From Lotus japonicus (Eukaryota > Streptophyta > Magnoliopsida > Fabales > Fabaceae): 64,000 bases of DNA. Of this stretch, positions 11,372-22,418 are shown piece after piece. Within the stretch, counting starts at the first letter, position 1. The number at the start of each line of letters is the position of its first letter. The notes beneath the pieces are model-generated. The model had not been told where the DNA came from and ran no database searches. It saw nothing but the letters and a program-made list of their open reading frames with translations. The stretch is from assembly GCF_012489685.1 (NCBI RefSeq), contig NC_080046.1:37039176-37103175 (forward strand), in the 5' to 3' direction. Both the position numbers and the translations under genes were made by a program.

Positions 11372-11682
11372 ATGTCGATGGCCGACTGGTTCTCGGTGGT
11401 CTCTCCCTCGGGGGGGGGGATCAAATATGAGCTGCAGGATCGGGATGCCCCACCGCTTGGGTGATTGATGTTGCTGGTCACCGGGCGACGTATCGGGGAA
11501 GGGTCATGGAGGACCGGACTGACGAGCGTGGACGTCTGACGAAAGGAGTTCTATGGCGCATGGAGTTGAGCTTCAACTTGCCGACTTCAGATCGTTGTGG
11601 GTTTGGCACTGGGAGGTTAGGTTTGGGCAGGCGTCATGTTTTGTGTAGAGCTCTGATTCGTTTTGCTTTTGGGATCGGGTAG
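11372..11682 (+). pseudogene. Broken LTR-encoded ORF in the element I 5' LTR
   Basis: The ATG at 11372 follows CTGCCAG directly. The frame reads MSMADWFSVVSPSGG and runs into a G tract. A one-base loss in a C run near 11451 then shifts it out of frame to a stop at the following TGA. The rest of the protein (GHRATYRGRVMEDR, GRLTKGV, SFNLP) is open in another frame from 11461 to 11682. In C the same region is one open frame, so the breaks are mutations in this subfamily. The 3' LTR copy also has a G-tract change. Confidence 0.65.
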
Positions 11683-12076
11683 GTTTCCGACGCATGACTT
11701 TTCGTGTGGTTCTCTTACTGAGGGATCACAGTGAGTCAGTTGGACCATAGGGGTCTTTGCTTAGGCCATATTGAGGCCGACTTTCTCCTAGTGGTTTGTA
11801 ATTATAGTTTTCTCATTTACACTTCTGGGTCTGTATATATTTGCTTACGGGCACACTGCTTTGGAGTCACTGCGAGTGCGCGTGACGTGGGAGTGCAGCT
11901 GAGGCTGTACATGTTTATATTTGATGTATGTTGGTTAGTTTAGTAGTTGGGTTTTGTCTTTACTTCCTTATCGTTTTGATTTAAAGGAAAGAAAACGAAA
12001 AAAAAATTACCTGTTTTCAGCGTAAAGTCTATTTTTGGTTACTAAAGTGACACCTGGAAATCGGGGTGTTACATTG

Positions 12077-12088
12077 TGGTATCAGAGC
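12077..12088 (+). promoter_or_regulatory. Primer binding site of element I
   Basis: TGGTATCAGAGC begins three bases after the 5' LTR. It is the usual plant PBS complementary to the 3' end of initiator tRNA-Met. Confidence 0.9.
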
Positions 12089-12279
12089 TTAGTCGAGTCT
12101 TTTGGGAGTCTTTGGGGAATAGGTCTTCTGTGCTAGGTTGTGTGACTCTGCAAAGAGTGAAAATTGATTGTCTGCAGAGCGATTTTCGCTCTAATTGCTT
12201 GCGTTACTACTCAATCGGATTGAGTGGTTTGTCTAGTGCTACCGTATGGTTAGTACTAATCGGACGTTCGATGGGATAT

Positions 12280-12865
12280 AGGATGGTGGATCTTAACCGG
12301 ATGGCGGAGGCTACATGTGAGCATCATCAACGACTGATGGCGACAACAATGTATCAATAAAGAGGAATGAACCGAATTGGAGCTGGGGGACCAATGAGGT
12401 CAGGTTCCCAAGGCTACAACGGAAGGAAGAGTTACCATAAGTGGGGACCATATCAGCGTTCCGAGGGAAGAAATCTTATCTCAAGAGAGTACAAACCGAC
12501 GACTGCTGATACTGGGGGGGAAGCCAGTTGGTGACAAAGGAGTGACATGTACTCGTTGCAGAAAGTTTGGGCATTTTGCTAACAAATGCTCAGTGATTGG
12601 ACGGAGATGCTTCAAGTGTAACCGAGAGGGGCATCTAGCTGTGAACTGCAAGACCAAAGAAAGTCTATGCTTCAATTGCAACCAACCGGGACATTTCTCC
12701 CAAGATTGCAAGGCACTCAGGGGCGAATCATCAGGGAATGTTGGGAAAGGAAAACAACTTGCTACAGAGGAAAGGATTCATATCAAGGGAGGAGCAAGAG
12801 TTGAGGAGTCGAACGAGGAAGAACGTGGGAACGATGGTAATATTTTAACTGTTCTCGTATTCTAG
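12280..12865 (+). pseudogene. Gag remnant of element I with CCHC zinc knuckles
   Basis: The open part 12542-12865 encodes three CCHC-type knuckles in tandem: C-x2-C-x4-H-x4-C beginning CTRCRKFGHFANKC, then CFKCNREGHLAVNC and CFNCNQPGHFSQDC. They bind RNA in the nucleocapsid part of gag. Upstream, 12362-12540 reads as a basic, glycine-rich gag segment in an interrupted frame. Only about 450 bp separate the PBS from the knuckles, far too little for a normal gypsy capsid domain, so most of gag is deleted. The protease is missing downstream. Confidence 0.8.
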
Positions 12866-13146
12866 AATAACTTACTCTTTTATATTCAAGCGAGTGTGAC
12901 GCGCCTAACTTGTATTTACTACTTAGACTATGATCCTATGATTATTATCCCTAGTAGGACCTTATTCGAAGTTGCTCGTGATTTAACTATAGAGGTTACA
13001 CGAGATCTAGAATAGCACGCGGAGCTAGGGAGTTGTTTTACCGAGGCGTTGATAAGGAAGCTAGGATCTCAGGGAAATTCCTTATGGGTACGAATCGTAG
13101 GATTTTAGGGCGTTTAGTTTTGAAGCGGAGTCGTTAGAGGATCTTT
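12866..13146 (+). other. Degenerate gag-pol junction of element I
   Basis: This has no open frame and no recognisable aspartic protease. Scattered resemblance to coding sequence is too weak to call. It is the position where the protease and the start of RT would lie. Confidence 0.4.
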
Positions 13147-13863
13147 CGGCAAAAGGGATTCATTCGACCGAGTGTTTCACCATGGGGAGCGCCAGTGCTT
13201 TTAGTCAAGAAGAAGGACGGAAGGTCGAGATCGTGGGTGGATTATCGACAATTGAACAAGGCGACGATCAAGAACAGATACCCGTTGCCGAGGATAGATG
13301 ATTTGATGGACCAACTACGAGGGGCTACCGTATTTTCCAAGATAGATTTGAGGTCAGGCTATCGTCGGATCAGAGTGAAGATTGAGGATATACCGAAGAC
13401 TGCTTTCAGGACACGTTAAGGACACTACGAGTACCTAGTGATGCCGTTTGGAGTGACGAATGTACCTGCTGTTTTCATGGATTACATGAACCGCATCTTT
13501 CAGGAGTTCTTAGATCGGCGTGTGGTGGTGTTTATTGAGGACATATTGATCTATTCGAAGGACGCGAATAAACATGAAGGACATTTGCGCCAAGTTTTAC
13601 AATTGTTGAGAGAGAAAAAGCTGTATGAGAACCCTTCCAAGTGTGAATTCTGGCTGGAGGAAGTCAATTTCTTAGGCCATGCTATCTCGAAGGAGGGCAT
13701 AGCTGTGGATCCGGCGAAAGTGGAGACTGTTTTGGCTTGGGAGCAACCGAAGATGGTGACAGAGATCAGAAGTTCTGTGGATTTAGCTGGATATTATAGA
13801 CGCTTCATTGAGGGATTTGCCAAGATTGTTGGACCTTTGACTCAATTGACGAGGAAGGATTAA
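13147..13863 (+). pseudogene. Reverse transcriptase remnant of element I
   Basis: The fragment starts at [15 protein letters not shown] and covers the RT palm and thumb through NFLGH and YYRRFI, ending in LTRKD just before the RNase H domain. It is inactive for two visible reasons. An in-frame TAA at 13417-13419 replaces the Tyr or Phe of the usual RTRYGHYEY motif. The catalytic F-x-DD box reads FIEDIL, with Glu for the first Asp. RNase H does not follow. The family is clearly Ty3/gypsy of the chromovirus branch. Confidence 0.9.
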
Positions 13864-15934
13864 TCTTTTACATGGATTGAGGGTGTGTGGTTCCGTAGCA
13901 GAATCGTTAGGAACTTGATATCAGGATATTTGTGGTTACTGGATGTCAGGAACTCATTGTCTGTTCCAGTGGGTTTTTCTAAATTTCCACCTTCGATGTA
14001 TTAGGCCTGATCAACCTAATATTGAGGGGGTGACATTCGGAATCACAGCTGATAATGGACCTTGATAGAAGGATGTGTAAGATGAATTTGAATTGATTGA
14101 GGATTAGTCGGATTTGGGAGGAAAGTTTGTGTTAAGCATTTGATTGTACAAGATTAAGATTTGAACCTTTGGAAGTTGATGATTTTCGTATAGACATTGA
14201 TTGGTTAGTTCGTGTGATTACTCCAAGTAGAGGTAGACTAAGCCAATAGAATTGATGTTGGAAAATCTTTAAGTATTTTCTCGGAAGTTATGAAGTCATA
14301 GGTTATGTGATTTCTGACGTGGGATTATTAGAGATTAGATAGGTTGGATTTAATATCCGGTTATAGATGATTGTTTGATGGTAGCGAGATTGAGAAGAAT
14401 TAACTCTGAACTAGATTGTTATAGTCGAGTTCGAGGAATAAGTTTTGCTAAGCGTTGGATTAATATGTGGAGACATTATAGTCTTAAGAGATGAATTTTC
14501 GCTTGAAAAGTGTTGAATTAATGATTAAGTTGGAGAAAGAAAGTTTTAGCATAAGTTGAATACTTGAGGTTGGTGATATGGATTCCAAGGAAATATGCTG
14601 AGATTACTAAGTGAGATTTACTAAGTTGGATTGAAATCTTAGGGTTAAGATTGAATCTTGAGAGCCGAGAATCACGTACGAGTAGGAGATCTTATGGTTG
14701 TAGGTGTGACAATAGGAGTTGAATCTTAGAAGATTGAAGACCTGAAGGTGAGTTTCGGGTTAAGACCATTGAGGTGTAGTATAAGAGAGATCTTGAAGTA
14801 AGGGAATTCTGGGTTGTGTGGAGTGTTAAGGTTGGTGATCGATTGATGTTGATTATGAGGTTGCGGACATAATGACCATGTGATAAGATTTGATTGATGT
14901 TAGCATAATAAGTTATGATTATGGATATCAGGACCAAGGGGTGAGTGTGGAAGCATGACGACACTTATCAGGTCGTTGGGTAAGTGAAGGAGTTATAGTT
15001 TTTAAGAAACGGATATTCATTTAAGAAGTATTGAAGGATTAAAGGACATTAGAGGACCAAACTTGGAGAAGGTTTAGGTTTTAAATCTATGAATGTCTGT
15101 CTAAGGTGTGAAGGACTCAAAGTTTGTCAGAATTTGATTGGGAGATTAAGAAGTTGATTGACGAGATGGTGGTTGAGTCCCAAAAGGAGGGTGTTGGTGT
15201 TAAGATGAATACTTGAAGTTGTTATGTTTGGACAAGTTTCTTAGAGCTTAAGAGTGGATGAAACTTTGTTATGGATTTTGATGATGCATATTATGGTTAA
15301 CAAGTGAATTTTACTAAGTTGAATGAGAATCCTAGGGCTAAGGTTGACCTAGTGAGCTGAGATTCATGTACACATAAGAGATTTAGTGGTGTTAGCGGCT
15401 ACGATAACAGTTAAATCCCAGAATGTTGAAGGATTGGATGATAAAATGGCTAGTTAAGTCCCTTGAGGTATAGTTATGATTTAATCTTCTAGAGGATAAG
15501 TCTCGATTTGTGCGAAGTGTTAGGGATTTCAGTAAGTGTAAATAGGTTTGAGTGAGGGAAGTTCTAAGGAAGAAGACGATAATAATGGATTGTTAGATAT
15601 TAAGAAGAGGATTATCTTATAAGTTGTTGGTAACTTGATGTTGAAGGGGATAAGATTAGTGAAGGACAAGAAATAAGGACATAAGTCGATTTTTAATTCG
15701 AATGGTGACTAAGTAGGAGATTGATTTCATTGTGCGAGTGATGATAGTTACGAAGTTGGATGTGACGTTAATGGACTATTAGATTCCAACGCAATGTTTC
15801 GTCTAAGAGTTATCGAACGAACAAGTGATGGACTGTAGATGAAGATCACGAGGACAAGTTGAGTATCTACTTTGAGATGACAGAGAGGCACTGAGTTTAA
15901 GAAGAATTCCGGACGACCGAAAGTAAAGAAGTAA
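13864..15934. other. Degenerate internal region of element I, with a diverged internal repeat
   Basis: There is no coding frame of note on either strand where RNase H and most of integrase should be. The plus strand is purine- and G/T-rich. Two stretches about 710 bp apart resemble each other: about 14595-14700 and about 15300-15415 share TTTACTAAGTTG, then an AGGGTTAAG or AGGGCTAAG, then GAGATTCATGTAC-like or GAGAATCACGTAC. This suggests an old duplication. Confidence 0.5.
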
Positions 15935-15997
15935 GTGGCTAAGGTTGTGCGACTGCACGGAATGCCAACCGGTATCATTTCAAGCAGAGGTCCGACG
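15935..15997 (+). pseudogene. Integrase fragment of element I
   Basis: A short frame reads VVRLHGMPTGIIS followed by SRGPT. It matches the gypsy integrase segment around the second catalytic Asp, where the usual SDRDP is changed. Everything on either side is lost or scrambled. Confidence 0.65.
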
Positions 15998-16033
15998 CAA
16001 GTAATCGAGTCAGACGACATGAGGTTGAATGAT

Positions 16034-16207
16034 GTTTTGTCTTTTGAGACGCCGATAGTTAGCAGTGGGGATAGAAGAGTGAAACAGTTAAGGGGAAGGC
16101 AGATTGCTTAAGTAAAGATTTTGAGGAACAATGACACAGGCACTACTACATGGGAATTGGAAGATAAGATCAAGGAACTGTATTCCGAACTTTTTGCAGA
16201 GCTCTGA
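16034..16207 (+). pseudogene. Integrase C-terminus with chromodomain remnant of element I
   Basis: The frame contains DRRVKQLRG, an in-frame TAA, VKILRN and then TTWELEDKIKELYSELF before a stop. This is the pattern of the chromodomain region that ends pol in chromoviruses (K-V-L-W then ATWE.E). In intact relatives it helps direct integration to heterochromatin. The stop lies about 37 bp before the 3' LTR, the normal spacing for this lineage. Confidence 0.7.
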
Positions 16208-16230
16208 GTTTCGAGGACGAAACTTTCTTT

Positions 16231-16244
16231 TTGGAGGGGAGTAT
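16231..16244 (+). promoter_or_regulatory. Polypurine tract of element I
   Basis: TTGGAGGGGAGTAT immediately precedes the 3' LTR start (TGTAAG at 16245). It is the plus-strand priming site of reverse transcription. Confidence 0.85.
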
Positions 16245-19200
16245 TGTAAGACCTGGATTTTCAGAACAAGTTAAGTTTCCGACTCACACGTAGAAATAGT
16301 GTAAGCGTGACAGGAGTTTGACATTTGAGAAAGATTAATGAAGAAGAAAGTTCAGGAATTGCTTGAGGAATGTTGCGTAGCTGTTTTCGGAGTTAGTGCG
16401 AGTCGTCTGCACACCTGCCTTATGGCAAGCGTGTCCAGAATAGGCTATTTCGCTCTTAAAGCAACGTTTTGAGTGAGATTTCGAACTCTCGGAAAATTTA
16501 AAGATTCTTTTTATTTTTCCATCGACCAGCGTTTCATTTCGGAACTCTGGACTGTACGCACGATAGGTTTCACTTTTCGGATGTCCGCCGACGCTAATTT
16601 CTTTGCTTCGAAACCCTATTTTCGAGCAATGGATGAATACTTTTTTCTATTCGGGACTTCTAACGAAGATTCCGTCCGCGTTGCCAGACTTGTTTCGACG
16701 TTTCCAATCTTTCTTCAGTTGGAAGTTTTGTCGTTTGAGCATCACAGCAAAAAGTAGTTTTTCGGGGCAGATTAACCGACACCGCTTTTGAGTTTTTCGA
16801 TATCGTTTTTCCCAAATCCTAGATATTTGTTTTGAGTTCTGGAATTCCGACGCCAGAATCTCTCTTAGAATTTCTCGGTGATCGTGCTGCAAAAATCGGA
16901 ATCGCGAAATTTTCATTTTCCCGCGATTTCACCCGCCTATAAATAGCGCGAAAAAGCAAAATCCTCTCATTTTCTTTCCATTTGTGGCTGATTTCGTGGG
17001 GAGCAAGGGGGGAGGGGATTTCCGCGAAAACTTGACCAATCTTCGTGCAGTTCGTCCCTACTTCTAGGTATCGAGGTAACTATCATGAATCCTGCCTCTG
17101 ATTTCTGTTTCTGCTGAGTTTCTGAAGTCGTTTCTGTGCTCTAAGTTTTGAGCTTTTTCTAAAATTGTCCGATTTCTCTGATTTCTCGCTTGGGTTATGT
17201 TCCTTATGTTCCCCTGAGTCTAAAACCTCTGTCAGTAAACTCTGATTGCGATTCAGTTGTCCAGGATCTGAAAAATTGACTCAAAACTCTTTTTGTCTCA
17301 CATTTCGAAACTTTATTGTCGAAAAGACTTAATATGACTTCGTGCCTTTAGGATTTGTTGTCACGGATATCATGAGGATCGTTGCTGTCAAATTTGTTTT
17401 CAGAACGGATAACTTTGAAGTTTTGAGCCTTTATTTTGGACCAAAATGCCCCTGCGTAGTCGTATTTCGGCCCGATTGTCCGAAAATTGTTCTGACAGTT
17501 TCTTTGCCTTAGTTTTACCCTAAAACTACCTTGTAAACTGATTTGATCGAAGAAAAAGAGCCGAAGCTCTTTTCTCCTTATGGCCGTGGGCTATTTCCTA
17601 AGGGGGGGGAGTTTTTCGTTTTCGAAAACTTGTCTTTTCGTACCTGATTGTCCTATTCTGAAGCTTTAATGCTTTGTCTATCGTTTATGTATTGTTTTGC
17701 GATCGAACTAATCGATTTTGTTTGGATTCTGCTTTGTTTTTCTCCGAGGTTCAGTTGAGGGAACTTTGGAAGACTCAGAGCAATTGTTTGAGGAGAACTT
17801 TGTTTGCGAAGCTGGAACAGCTCGAGGTTAGGGCAACTTACTATATATTAGCTATGACTGCATGATAGGCGTCGATAAATTCGACTTATGTTTTATCTGA
17901 TGTTGTTTTTGATGATGAGTTGATGTTATGATGCTTTTCCATACTTGTGATGTTGTGCTTTTGTTGGATTGAGCGTTTTGACGCAATTTCGGAGTGGAGA
18001 TTCATTGATCTGGTGATCTTTGATATTTCGGGTTGGATGAACAACCCTAGGCAAGTCCAAATGTGGGGTTTGAGACTTAGCCATATGTTGGAATTCTTAG
18101 ACTTTCCCCGGGAAATGTATTTTGGGTGGTTGATCTTTGAAAACTTAGAATGATAGAGCTTTGAAAAACTAAAGACTTGGGAAACTTAGACTTTGAGAAA
18201 TAAACTCATAACTTGACTAATTCGAATTGAAACAATTTTTATTAACGTTTAAGCATAGGAGAACTGAAGGGGAAAATATTTACGAAAGACGGGGAAAAGT
18301 CGACTTTGTTGTGGGTTGGAGAGTTATCGGAATTGGGGGAAGCCACTAAGGTGAGCTATGGTGATGATTGAAAGTCACCGAGTACTCTAGTACTCTTGGG
18401 GAGTGTTGTGGAGCCGTGTTGTATTGACCGACACCTGGTGCTCTTGTTGTTTGGGCTGTGTTGTATTGACCGACACTAGACCCTTGTGTATTCTGTGGAT
18501 GGAGTTGTGTTGTATTGACCGACACTTACTCCGAGTTGTGTTGTATTGACCGACACTAACTCATTGGGTTGTTTGAGATTGGGTTGTGCGCTAGACACTT
18601 TCGTGGTAAGGGCGATTCGTTGTTTGGCTAACCACGTTGCATTCAATCGGGTGAATAACGGGAATGGTTCACCTGTGCATATCATGGTGAATAACGGGAA
18701 TGGTTCACCTTGCATTAATGATGAATAACGGGAATGGTTCATCATTCGGTGAATAACGGGAATGGTTCACCAAGGATGAATAACGGGAATGGTTCATCCA
18801 GGATGGATTTCATCCAGGATGGATAACGGGAATGGTCCATCCATAGTGAAAATGCTTCACTTGTGGCGAACGGGAACGCGTCACAAATCCGGATTCATAT
18901 TGTGCATTTCACGCATACATTCATGCTGACTGAGACTGTGTGCTGTTTGTTTATTGAAGCAATGTTAGAGCCATAACATGCTAGGATTACTTATATGCTT
19001 ATATAACAACTTATATATATACCCTGTCACATGTTGAGTGTATATGTACTTATTGCTGTGAGTTGACCCTAGCGCCTTGGCTTTGGTTGTATGTTTGTGT
19101 TTGGGCGGTCGGCCTGCTGCCAGATGTCGATGGCCGACTGGTTCTCGGTGGTCTCTCCCTCGGGGGGGGGATCAAATATGAGCTGCAGGATCGGGATGCC

Positions 19201-19824
19201 CCACCGCTTGGGTGATCGATGTTGCTGGTCACCGGGCGACGTATCGGGGAAGGGTCATGGAGGACCGGACTGACGAGCGTGGACGTCTGACGAAAGGAGT
19301 TCTATGGCGCATGGAGTTGAGCTTCAACTTGCCGACTTCAGATCGTTGTGGGTTTGGCACTGGGAGGTTAGGTTTGGGCAGGCGTCATGTTTTGTGTAGA
19401 GCTCTGATTCGTTTTGCTTTTGGGATCGGGTAGGTTTCCGACGCATGACTTTTCGTGTGGTTCTCTTACTGAGGGATCACAGTGAGTCAGTTGGACCATA
19501 GGGGTCTTTGCTTAGGCCATATTGAGGCCGACTTTCTCCTAGTGGTTTGTAATTATAGTTTTCTCATTTACACTTCTGGGTCTGTATATATTTGCTTACG
19601 GGCACACTGCTTTGGAGTCACTGCGAGTGCGCGTGACGTGGGAGTGCAGCTGAGGCTGTACATGTTTATATTTGATGTATGTTGGTTAGTTTAGTAGTTG
19701 GGTTTTGTCTTTACTTCCTTATCGTTTTGATTTAAAGGAAAGAAAACGAAAAAAAAATTACCTGTTTTCAGCGTAAAGTCTATTTTTGGTTACTAAAGTG
19801 ACACCTGGAAATCGGGGTGTTACA
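16245..19824 (+). repeat. 3' LTR of element I
   Basis: This is 3,580 bp, practically identical to 8493-12073, and is followed by the TSD GATAG. It has one G fewer in the tract near 19160, so the N-terminal frame of its LTR ORF differs from the 5' copy. The hairpin arrays are at 18411-18562 and about 18650-18889. Confidence 0.95.
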
Positions 19825-21154
19825 GATAGTTTATGGGTTTTTGCAAAACTATCCTGAATCTTTCATTTCTGATTCTAAACCTCTTCCTTATGCGCCCAAG
19901 ATCACTTCTGCCGGGTTAGATTTTCCGTTATGTCGCCGGAATTCCGCCGGAATCAATTTGAGCCTAAAATACCCATTTTTGGAGTTTTTGAGGTAAAGCT
20001 TCAACCTTTAGGCTAAAAACTATCGCCTTAGCTTAGTGTTAGTAGGATTAGTTGTCATAAACGTCGTTAGTAACGTCCCTGCAAAATTTGGTTTTTGGGA
20101 TTTCAGTTTTGAAATTTCTAAGTTAAAAATCATGACCAAAATACCCCTGCGACAGTTTTTGATCCGATAATTTTTCCGAGTTCAGAATACCCTTAGTTAC
20201 GGCTAATGAAAGCATAGGAACCAAGTTTGATCGAAGAAAAATCGAGCCCCACAATTGTGAAAAGTGGCCGAGCCCTATAGAGGAGGAGGGGGAAAATTCC
20301 TTTTCCGAAAACTTGTCCTTCCGCGCTAGATTATCGTACCTCGGAGTATGAACTACTTCGTGTAACCTTAGTGAGCATTGATAGCTTAGTTTCCGATAGA
20401 ATTTGATAGAATTCTGTGGTTTTTACTTTAAAGGTTCTTTTGAAGAATTTCTTGAAGATCAAGGAGCTCATTGTGAAGGAACGTTTGAGGAGAACGCTGG
20501 AATAACTAGAGGTAAGGGCAACTTACCTTACTAGCTAATGCTTTAGGTGTCGACGAATTCGACTTGATTTATTGTTTATGCACTTGTTTGTGATTGACTG
20601 GGAAAAGTTTTCTGAGGCTTCGGCTGACAATGTAGATGATTCATCTACTGAATGTTTTTGGAGATTGACTTACATGCTATGTGCTATGTGGGTAATCTAG
20701 GATGTGTGGTGCATGCCTTATATGCTAAGTGCTATGTGGTTATTGCTTATTATGTTGATATATGACATGTTGATTGATGGTGCTGAGTTATTTATGCTTT
20801 AGCAATGAAATCTGAGTTTCTGAATAGTGAGAATAGCGGGCAGGTCATGCCGATTTTATTTTGAGAGTTTTGAGAAAGTTCGATAGGACGAATGAGATTC
20901 GGGCCTTGTTATGGTGTTTATGGATCGAGACATTCTCTGGAGTCATTTGGGATTTGGAGATCCCGGGAACTTATAAGATTCGCGATAAGATTAAAAGGAT
21001 CTCATTTTGTAAAGAAAACTCATAAGACATTAAAAAACCTCTAAAATCTTCAAATAATGATAATAAACTCGAAAGGAAGCTTAGGATGATGATCTTAGTT
21101 TTGGAAAACGAGAAGTGTCGTCGGATCCAAGTGTTGAGAAAGTTGAGAAGTTTT

Positions 21155-21320
21155 GAGTATGTTGATACTCTTGTGCTGTGGGAGCAGTTATGTCGTTGGG
21201 CTATCCGAGGGATAAGCCGGGAGACTGATAGTTTTCGAGTATGTCGATACTCTTTGCTCGCTGAGCAGTTTTGACCATCGGATGGAGATGAGTCGGATGA
21301 TTCGAGGAATCATCATGAGT
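21155..21320 (+). repeat. Palindrome cluster in LTR H
   Basis: Short near-perfect hairpins follow each other: GAGTATGTTGATACTC (21155-21170), CTATC-CGAG-GGATAA, GAGTATGTCGATACTC (21237-21252), TGCTCGCTGAGCA (21255-21267) and GATTCGAGGAATC (21299 on). D and F carry the same palindromes on their sense strand (minus), and J has slightly changed versions near 25128. Confidence 0.7.
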
Positions 21321-21325
21321 TGAGT

Positions 21326-21530
21326 TTATGCCTTCGGGTACAGTTATGCCTTCGGGTACAGTTATGCCTTCGGGTACAGTTTATGCCTTCGGGTACAGTT
21401 TATGCCTTCGGGTACAGTTATGCCTTCGGGTACAGTTTATGCCTTCGGGTACAGTTTATGCCTTCGGGTACAGTTTATGCCTTCGGGTACAGTTTATGCC
21501 TTCGGGTACAGTTTATACCTTCGGGTAATT
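21326..21530 (+). repeat. Tandem array of TTCG tetraloop hairpins in LTR H
   Basis: There are eleven copies of an 18-19 bp unit containing TATGCCTTCGGGTACAGT. In RNA each unit folds as UGCC-UUCG-GGUA, a stem closed by C(UUCG)G, which is known as an exceptionally stable tetraloop. The last copy reads ATACC and ends in GGTAATT. No spacers, so it is not a CRISPR array. Confidence 0.9.
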
Positions 21531-21932
21531 CGGACATCGACGGGGGATATGATCGACCGTGAGGTTAGGATCGACCTGTTGATTGTCGGGCATAGCGGAG
21601 GGAAAAGTCGACCCGCAGGGTTAGGACTGATCCGGCTATGTCAAGGTTGTAAGTGACACTCGGGGGTTATGGTCGACACAATGCCAGTGTTAGGACCGAC
21701 TCAAACGTGCCCAGCCTATTCTTTCTTCGGGTAATTCGGACATCGACGGGGGATATGATCGACCGTGAGGTTAGGATCGACCTGTTGATTGTCGGGCATA
21801 GCGGAGGGAAAAGTCGACCCGCAGGGTTAGGACTGATCCGGCTATGTCAAGGTTGTAAGTGACACTCGGGAGTTATGGTCGACACAATGCCAGTGTTAGG
21901 ACCGACTCAAACGTGCCCAGCCTACTCTTTCT
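21521..21932 (+). repeat. 206-bp tandem duplication in LTR H
   Basis: The unit starting TCGGGTAATTCGGACATCG at 21521 is repeated at 21727 with only a few changes, for example GGGGGTTATG against GGGAGTTATG. Within each unit the motif GTTAGGA-CGAC recurs. It lies directly after the TTCG array. No gene is seen in it. Confidence 0.9.
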
Positions 21933-22275
21933 GGATCCGTCGAGAGTGACGTTGCATTGACATATCATGCACTCTAATTGTATCGTTATGTGTTTTGATG
22001 AGTTGATGTTGATAAACATCGTTTTGTGTTTTGATGAGTAGATGTTGATAGATATCGTTATGTGCTTTGATGATGGAATTGTACTAGAGATTTGATAACA
22101 TGCTATGTTTAAACCTTAGGGTAGACAATGCAGAACTTATATGTATATAGACAACATATATATATATACCCCTTATACCTTATCTGGTGTCTTGTATTCT
22201 CTATCCTATATTCCGTAAGTTGACCCTTGCACGTGCTACCTGTGTTTGGGGGGCTATGTATGCCCTTTTTGTCAG

Positions 22276-22418
22276 ATGTCGTTGGTGGATTCTTCCGTGA
22301 TTCCTCGTCGTTCGGGGAAGACCCGGAGCAAAATGACTACTATTGAGCCTTCGACGTGGACCCGGACTTCATGCATGACCAGATGGGAGTCGATGATGGA
22401 AGTATGGAGGATGGGTGA
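22276..22418 (+). pseudogene. Remnant at the LTR-ORF position in H
   Basis: An ATG follows TTTGTCAG at 22276, exactly as in F and J, but the frame is short and lacks the AW...GHR core. A neighbouring frame is acidic, with FDVDPDFMHDQM and DDGSMEDG interrupted by a stop. This fits a deleted LTR ORF that kept only its upstream signals and perhaps an acidic tail. Confidence 0.35.

Larger units (their letters stand above)
8493..12073 (+). repeat. 5' LTR of element I
   Basis: It starts TGTAAGACCTGGATTT and ends GAAATCGGGGTGTTACA. It contains a TATA box (9186), a donor-like GAGGTAAC near 9323, hairpin arrays at 10659-10810 and 10898-11137, and a broken LTR ORF after 11372. Differences from the 3' LTR are at 10878 (G here, A there), 11466 (T here, C there) and the G tract near 11410. 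Confidence 0.95.
8493..19824 (+). mobile_element. Ty3/gypsy chromovirus-type element I, complete, recent, non-autonomous
   Basis: Two 3.58 kb LTRs (8493-12073 and 16245-19824) flank a 4.2 kb internal region, with TSD GATAG at 8488-8492 and 19825-19829. The PBS (12077) matches initiator tRNA-Met usage, and a purine tract precedes the 3' LTR. I found only two substitutions and one G-tract length change between the LTRs, so insertion was recent. The internal region keeps only remnants of gag, RT, integrase and chromodomain, with stops throughout. Gag, RT and chromodomain style suggest a Tekay-like chromovirus. Mobilisation in trans by an intact relative is inferred. Confidence 0.95.

Noticed and set aside
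21326..21530. Repeat array resembling a CRISPR
   Set aside because: The units are contiguous with no unique spacers, the setting is a plant LTR, and no cas gene exists.
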